This document shows, piece after piece, positions 32,454 through 35,041 of a DNA stretch of 35,041 bases. The notes under the pieces were generated by a model. It searched no databases and was not told the DNA's origin. It saw only the letters and a list, made by a program, of their open reading frames with translations. Position 1 is the first letter of the stretch, and every line of letters begins with the position of its first letter. The position numbers were made by a program, and so were the translations under genes. This DNA is from Chloroflexota bacterium (GTDB lineage Bacteria; Chloroflexota; Limnocylindria; Limnocylindrales; CSP1-4), in the NCBI GenBank assembly GCA_021789435.1, contig JAJYJO010000019.1, positions 1-35,041 of the forward strand, in the 5' to 3' direction.

Positions 32454-32496
32454 GACGAACGCCGGAGGGGACGCCCGGCGTTCGTCCTTCTTTTAT
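32454..32496 (+). terminator. Strong intrinsic terminator or attenuator, plus strand
   Basis: GACGAACGCCGG (32454-32465) pairs perfectly with CCGGCGTTCGTC (32475-32486) across a nine-base loop, a 12-bp stem followed by CTTCTTTTAT. It is the best intrinsic terminator in the window. It ends just before the putative lipoprotein start, with no gene upstream on the same strand for at least 250 bases. Confidence 0.85.
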
Positions 32497-32507
32497 GCCC
32501 CTCAAAT

Positions 32508-32939
32508 TTGACGCCCCTCAGAAGGCTTGCGGCCGGCGTCGCGATCTGCGCGGCGCTCCTCGTCTCGGGCTGCGCCAGCGGGACCGCGACCATCACCGGG
32601 ACACTCGTGGGCGCCGACGGCGGCTGTCTCTACGTCCGTGGGCCGGATGCGAACGGCACTGATCTCTACTGGCTTCGGCATCTGCCGTCCGACTACGTTG
32701 CGGACGGCGACGGTGTTCGCAAACCTGACGGGAGCCACATCGGGATCGGGGACTCGCTCACGGTCTCCGGGGCTCTGTCTTGGGTGCCAGTCGACAGGCG
32801 ATGCGTCAGCGTGCACACGCTCGACGCGACGGCGATCGAATGGGGTCTCGTCCTCACCCAGAGTCACCGGCCTTCCCGCGGCTACGGCCTGATCGGGAAC
32901 TGCGTCAGGTCGCTCGCTCCCCGGACGACGGAGAGCTGA
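32508..32939 (+). CDS. Small putative lipoprotein
   Basis: A 143-residue protein with a complete lipoprotein signal: positively charged LRR, hydrophobic core LAAGVAICAALLV and lipobox LVSGC with the acylated cysteine at about residue 22. The mature part (TATITGTLVGADGGCLYVRG, GIGDSLTVSGALSWVPV) looks beta-rich, OB- or lectin-like, and contains three further cysteines. I do not recognise a family. The only in-frame start near the signal is TTG 32508, without a visible ribosome site; an ATG at 32495 is in another frame. Its GC content looks lower than that of its neighbours, and a transposase remnant follows, so acquisition by transfer is plausible. Confidence 0.6.
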   Translation: MTPLRRLAAGVAICAALLVSGCASGTATITGTLVGADGGCLYVRGPDANGTDLYWLRHLPSDYVADGDGVRKPDGSHIGIGDSLTVSGALSWVPVDRRCVSVHTLDATAIEWGLVLTQSHRPSRGYGLIGNCVRSLAPRTTES

Positions 32940-32954
32940 GCCGGCGCGCGTCCG

Positions 32955-33440
32955 GTGCCGAGGCCCGGGCAGCGTCTGGAACGCCGCCTGCGGGTTGCCG
33001 CGTCGATCGTGCCGGAACACGAACTCGTCGAGGTGGACCTGGAGCTGCTCACAGCTGACGCCGTGGAACATGCCCGGCAGCCACTGCTTCATGTTGCCCT
33101 TCGCCCGCTCCGCGAGCGCGACGACATGGTCGTTCTCCTCGATGATCTTGCCCTGTTCGGCGGGCCGATGAACGAAGCCGGCCGCCGTGAGGCCATCGAA
33201 CCCCGCCATCTTGTCGGTGATGATCGTCGTGCCGGGCTCGATGTTCGCGCAGGCGAAGGCCGTCATCGTCTTCTGCGCAAAGTCGGGGATGACCTTCATG
33301 GGCGCGCGCCCGGTCGCGGTTCCGCGACGCTCGACTGCCACGATCACGAGGGCAGCCTTCCGGCCCTTGAGCCGGCGACCGCCGCGCAAGCCCGTCTGGA
33401 GCCCACGGCCCCACGTCTCGGGGAGCCGCTCCTGGCCAGG
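32955..33440 (-). pseudogene. Truncated IS1595-type transposase remnant
   Basis: Minus-strand sequence keeps the middle and end of an ISXO2/IS1595-like DDE transposase: LKGRKAALVIVAVERRG, GTTIITDKMAGFDGLTAAGF (with the second catalytic Asp), HVVALAERAKGNMKQWLPG, HGVSCEQLQVHLDEFVFRH and the end NPQAAFQTLPG. The N-terminal part with the first catalytic Asp and the zinc ribbon is missing in all three frames examined up to 33540. No start codon is sensible, and the 3' frame runs on past the normal end. No terminal inverted repeats were identified. Limits are approximate. The remnant lies directly after the CoA-transferase stop. Confidence 0.8.
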
Positions 33441-33529
33441 ATTGGCGTGTGCTGGCACGCCAGCCTGGCGCTCCCGGACGCGGGCGCTCTCCGACTGACC
33501 GGCGCCCCGCACCTGGCCGCGGGCCTCCT

Positions 33530-34801
33530 CTACAGGTAGTGGTGGAGTCGCGCGAAGGCCGCCAGCTCGTCCCGGAAGGCCGGGTGGGCGATGGCGATCA
33601 GCGCGGCCGCCCGCTCGCGGAGGCTCTTGCCGAAGAGCTCCGCCACGCCCCATTCGGTCACCACCGTCCGCACGTGGGCCCGGGTGGTGACGACCCCGGC
33701 ACCCTCCTTGAGCGTGGGGACGATCCGCGACTGCTGCCCGCCGGCAGCCGTCGAAGGGAGGGCGATGATGGCTCGCCCCTCGTCGGCAAGGGCCGCGCCC
33801 CGCATGAAATCCATCTGGCCGCCCACGCCGCTGTAGAGCCGGAAGCCGATGGAATCGGCCACCACCTGGCCCGTCAGGTCGACCTCGATCGCCGAGTTGA
33901 TGGCCGTCATCCGCGAGAGCCGTCGGATGACCGCGGTGTCGTTCGTGTAGTCGACCGGGCGGAGCTCGACCATCGGGTTGTCGTGGACGAACTCATAGAG
34001 GCGCCGGCTGCCCATCATGAAGGCGGCCACGATCTTGCCGCAGTTGATCTCCTTGCGGCGGCCGGTCACGACTCCGGCCTCCACCAGGTCCACGATCGGG
34101 TCCGTGAACATCTCCGTGTGGACGCCCAGGTCCCGCTTGTCCACCAGGTGGTGGCCAACGGCGGTCGGGATCGCCCCGATCCCCATCTGGAGGGTGGCCC
34201 CGTCCGGGACCAGGTTCGCCACGAACTCGCCGATGCGGTCCTCCTCGGGCGAGACCTCTCCCGGGTGGAACTCGTAGGGCGGCTGGTCGACGTAGACCCC
34301 GTAGTCGATCTGACTGACATGGACGAACGAGTCGCCGAGTGTCCGGGGCATGGCCCGGTTGAGCTGGGCGATGACCGTCCGGGCGCGACGGATCGCGGTC
34401 AGCATCGTGTCGACGGAGGTCCCGAGGGAGCAGAAGCCGTGCTCGTCGGGCATGGTCATGTTGGCGAATACGGCGTCCAGCGGCAGGATCCCGCGGTCGA
34501 TCAGGCGGGGGATGTCCGAGAGGAAGACCGGCACGAAGTCGGCCCGCCCGTCGTTGACGGCGGCGCGCGCGTTCGGCCCGATGAAGAGCGCCCGGTGGCG
34601 GAAGTGCCCTTCCATGCCGGGTGCCAGGTGCGGGTGGGGGCCCTCAGCGTGCATGTGGGCGAGGGTGACGTCCTCCAGCTCCGCGGCGCGGGCTGTCAGG
34701 GCCTCCAGGAGGACCGAGGGCGTCGCCGCCGCGCCGTGGACGAAGATCGTGTCGCCGGAGGAGATCCCCGCGACGGCCTCGTGGGCGGTGACGATTCGCA
34801 T
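33530..34801 (-). CDS. Acetyl-CoA hydrolase/transferase family protein (4-hydroxybutyrate CoA-transferase-like)
   Basis: This 423-residue class I CoA-transferase moves CoA between acyl-CoA and a carboxylate such as acetate, propionate or 4-hydroxybutyrate. The catalytic glutamate is E230 in GVHTEMFTDPIVDLVEAG, with LQMGIGAIPTAVG (204-216) before it and YSGVGGQMDFMRGA after it. Also conserved are IFVHGAAATP, ALFIGPNARAAV, FLSDIPRL and AINSAIEVDLTGQV. Full length for the family. In this neighbourhood it could recover acetyl-CoA made by PFOR as acetate with CoA transfer, as in fermenters, but the acceptor is not decidable here. The ATG at 34801 is unambiguous. Confidence 0.93.
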   Translation of the reverse strand: MRIVTAHEAVAGISSGDTIFVHGAAATPSVLLEALTARAAELEDVTLAHMHAEGPHPHLAPGMEGHFRHRALFIGPNARAAVNDGRADFVPVFLSDIPRLIDRGILPLDAVFANMTMPDEHGFCSLGTSVDTMLTAIRRARTVIAQLNRAMPRTLGDSFVHVSQIDYGVYVDQPPYEFHPGEVSPEEDRIGEFVANLVPDGATLQMGIGAIPTAVGHHLVDKRDLGVHTEMFTDPIVDLVEAGVVTGRRKEINCGKIVAAFMMGSRRLYEFVHDNPMVELRPVDYTNDTAVIRRLSRMTAINSAIEVDLTGQVVADSIGFRLYSGVGGQMDFMRGAALADEGRAIIALPSTAAGGQQSRIVPTLKEGAGVVTTRAHVRTVVTEWGVAELFGKSLRERAAALIAIAHPAFRDELAAFARLHHYL

Positions 34802-34872
34802 GGCCGGAGTCTGAGCGGCACCATCCGGGCCGGGTAGGTCCGTCCGGCAGGGGTCCGAGGGCCGCTCGGCGG

Positions 34873-35041
34873 TCAGCCCCCGCCCTTGATCCGGTGGCGG
34901 GCGACGAAGGCGGCGGCCTGCGCCCGGCGCTCCAGGTTCAGCTTGGAGAGGATCGAGCTGACGTAGTTCTTGACCGTCTTGTCCGAGAGGAAGACCTCCT
35001 GGGCGATCTCCTTGTTGGTCTTCCCCTCGGCCACCAGCAGC
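34873..35041 (-). CDS. LuxR/NarL-type response regulator, DosR-like, C-terminal end (partial)
   Basis: The visible 56 codons encode the C-terminal LuxR helix-turn-helix: [20 protein letters not shown], then [20 protein letters not shown] and a short tail ending RIKGGG before TGA at 34873-34875. TNKEIA...[15 protein letters not shown] is close to the DosR/DevR recognition helix region, a regulator family associated with hypoxia and redox signals. The receiver domain lies beyond the window. It reads toward the CoA-transferase with a 71-base gap, so the two might be cotranscribed. Confidence 0.9.
   Translation of the reverse strand, partial: LLVAEGKTNKEIAQEVFLSDKTVKNYVSSILSKLNLERRAQAAAFVARHRIKGGG

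Larger units (their letters stand above)
32197..32507. promoter_or_regulatory. Divergent region upstream of the PFOR operon
   Basis: These 311 bases hold no recognisable gene. They must contain the PFOR promoter on the minus strand. Structures seen are a palindrome GCCATATGGC (32257-32266), GGGCC-N4-GGCCC at 32403-32416, copy B of the shared element (32393-32414) and a strong plus-strand terminator (32454-32496). No plus-strand gene precedes that terminator, so a short untranslated RNA or attenuated leader is possible. Confidence 0.5.

Noticed and set aside
32955-33440. Intact IS1595 element
   Set aside because: The N-terminal third of the transposase with the first catalytic Asp is absent, and no terminal repeats could be found.

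Overview
This is a GC-rich bacterial segment (roughly 70% GC by eye) with tightly packed, mostly co-directional operons. Neighbouring genes usually overlap by 1 or 4 bases (ATGA, GTGA or TGATG junctions), and GTG starts are common. The gene set combines [NiFe]-hydrogenase maturation, two 2-oxoacid:ferredoxin oxidoreductases, a V/A-type ATPase, an acetyl-CoA hydrolase/transferase family enzyme, a DUF1918 protein and a DosR-like regulator. That points to an anaerobic or facultative high-GC lineage. My inference is a Chloroflexota member (Limnocylindria-like) or a deep actinobacterial relative. No rRNA or tRNA gene is visible, so this assignment is weak.

Layout. 1-200: end of a Gln/Glu-rich repeat protein. 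374-1977 (+): ECF sigma factor and a membrane partner. 2022-7894 (-): hydrogenase maturation cluster in transcription order protease-hypA-hypF-hypC-hypD-hypE, with neither hypB nor hydrogenase structural genes in the window. 7895-8338: divergent, structured intergenic region. 8339-9361 (+): YbaK-type deacylase and an eRF1-like (baeRF) protein. 9368-12994 (-): phosphoribosyltransferase, alpha/beta hydrolase, AmrS radical SAM enzyme and AmrB (MEMO). 13173-21549 (-): complete nine-gene V/A-type ATPase operon G-I-K-E-C-F-A-B-D. 21853-24780 (+): four-subunit ferredoxin oxidoreductase (delta-alpha-beta-gamma). 25004-27622 (+): membrane GT2 glycosyltransferase and a DUF1918 protein. 27726-32196 (-): three-gene pyruvate:ferredoxin oxidoreductase operon. 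32454-33480: a lower-GC islet with a strong terminator, a small lipoprotein and a broken IS1595-type transposase. 33530-34801 (-): CoA-transferase. 34873-end (-): 3' end of a LuxR/DosR-like response regulator.

How the parts fit. Both ferredoxin oxidoreductases produce reduced ferredoxin and acyl-CoA. The maturation genes imply a [NiFe] hydrogenase elsewhere that could exchange electrons with ferredoxin or NAD(P)H. The CoA-transferase can conserve or move the thioester, and the rotary ATPase couples an ion gradient to ATP. The most unusual locus is the PFOR operon. The alpha-gamma polypeptide carries an N-terminal receiver-like domain in the same reading frame, and a stand-alone tandem-CBS gene sits between the two PFOR halves with 4-base overlaps on each side (taking the GTG option for the second). 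This looks like PFOR with built-in signal and nucleotide sensing, and it is my best candidate for something undescribed.
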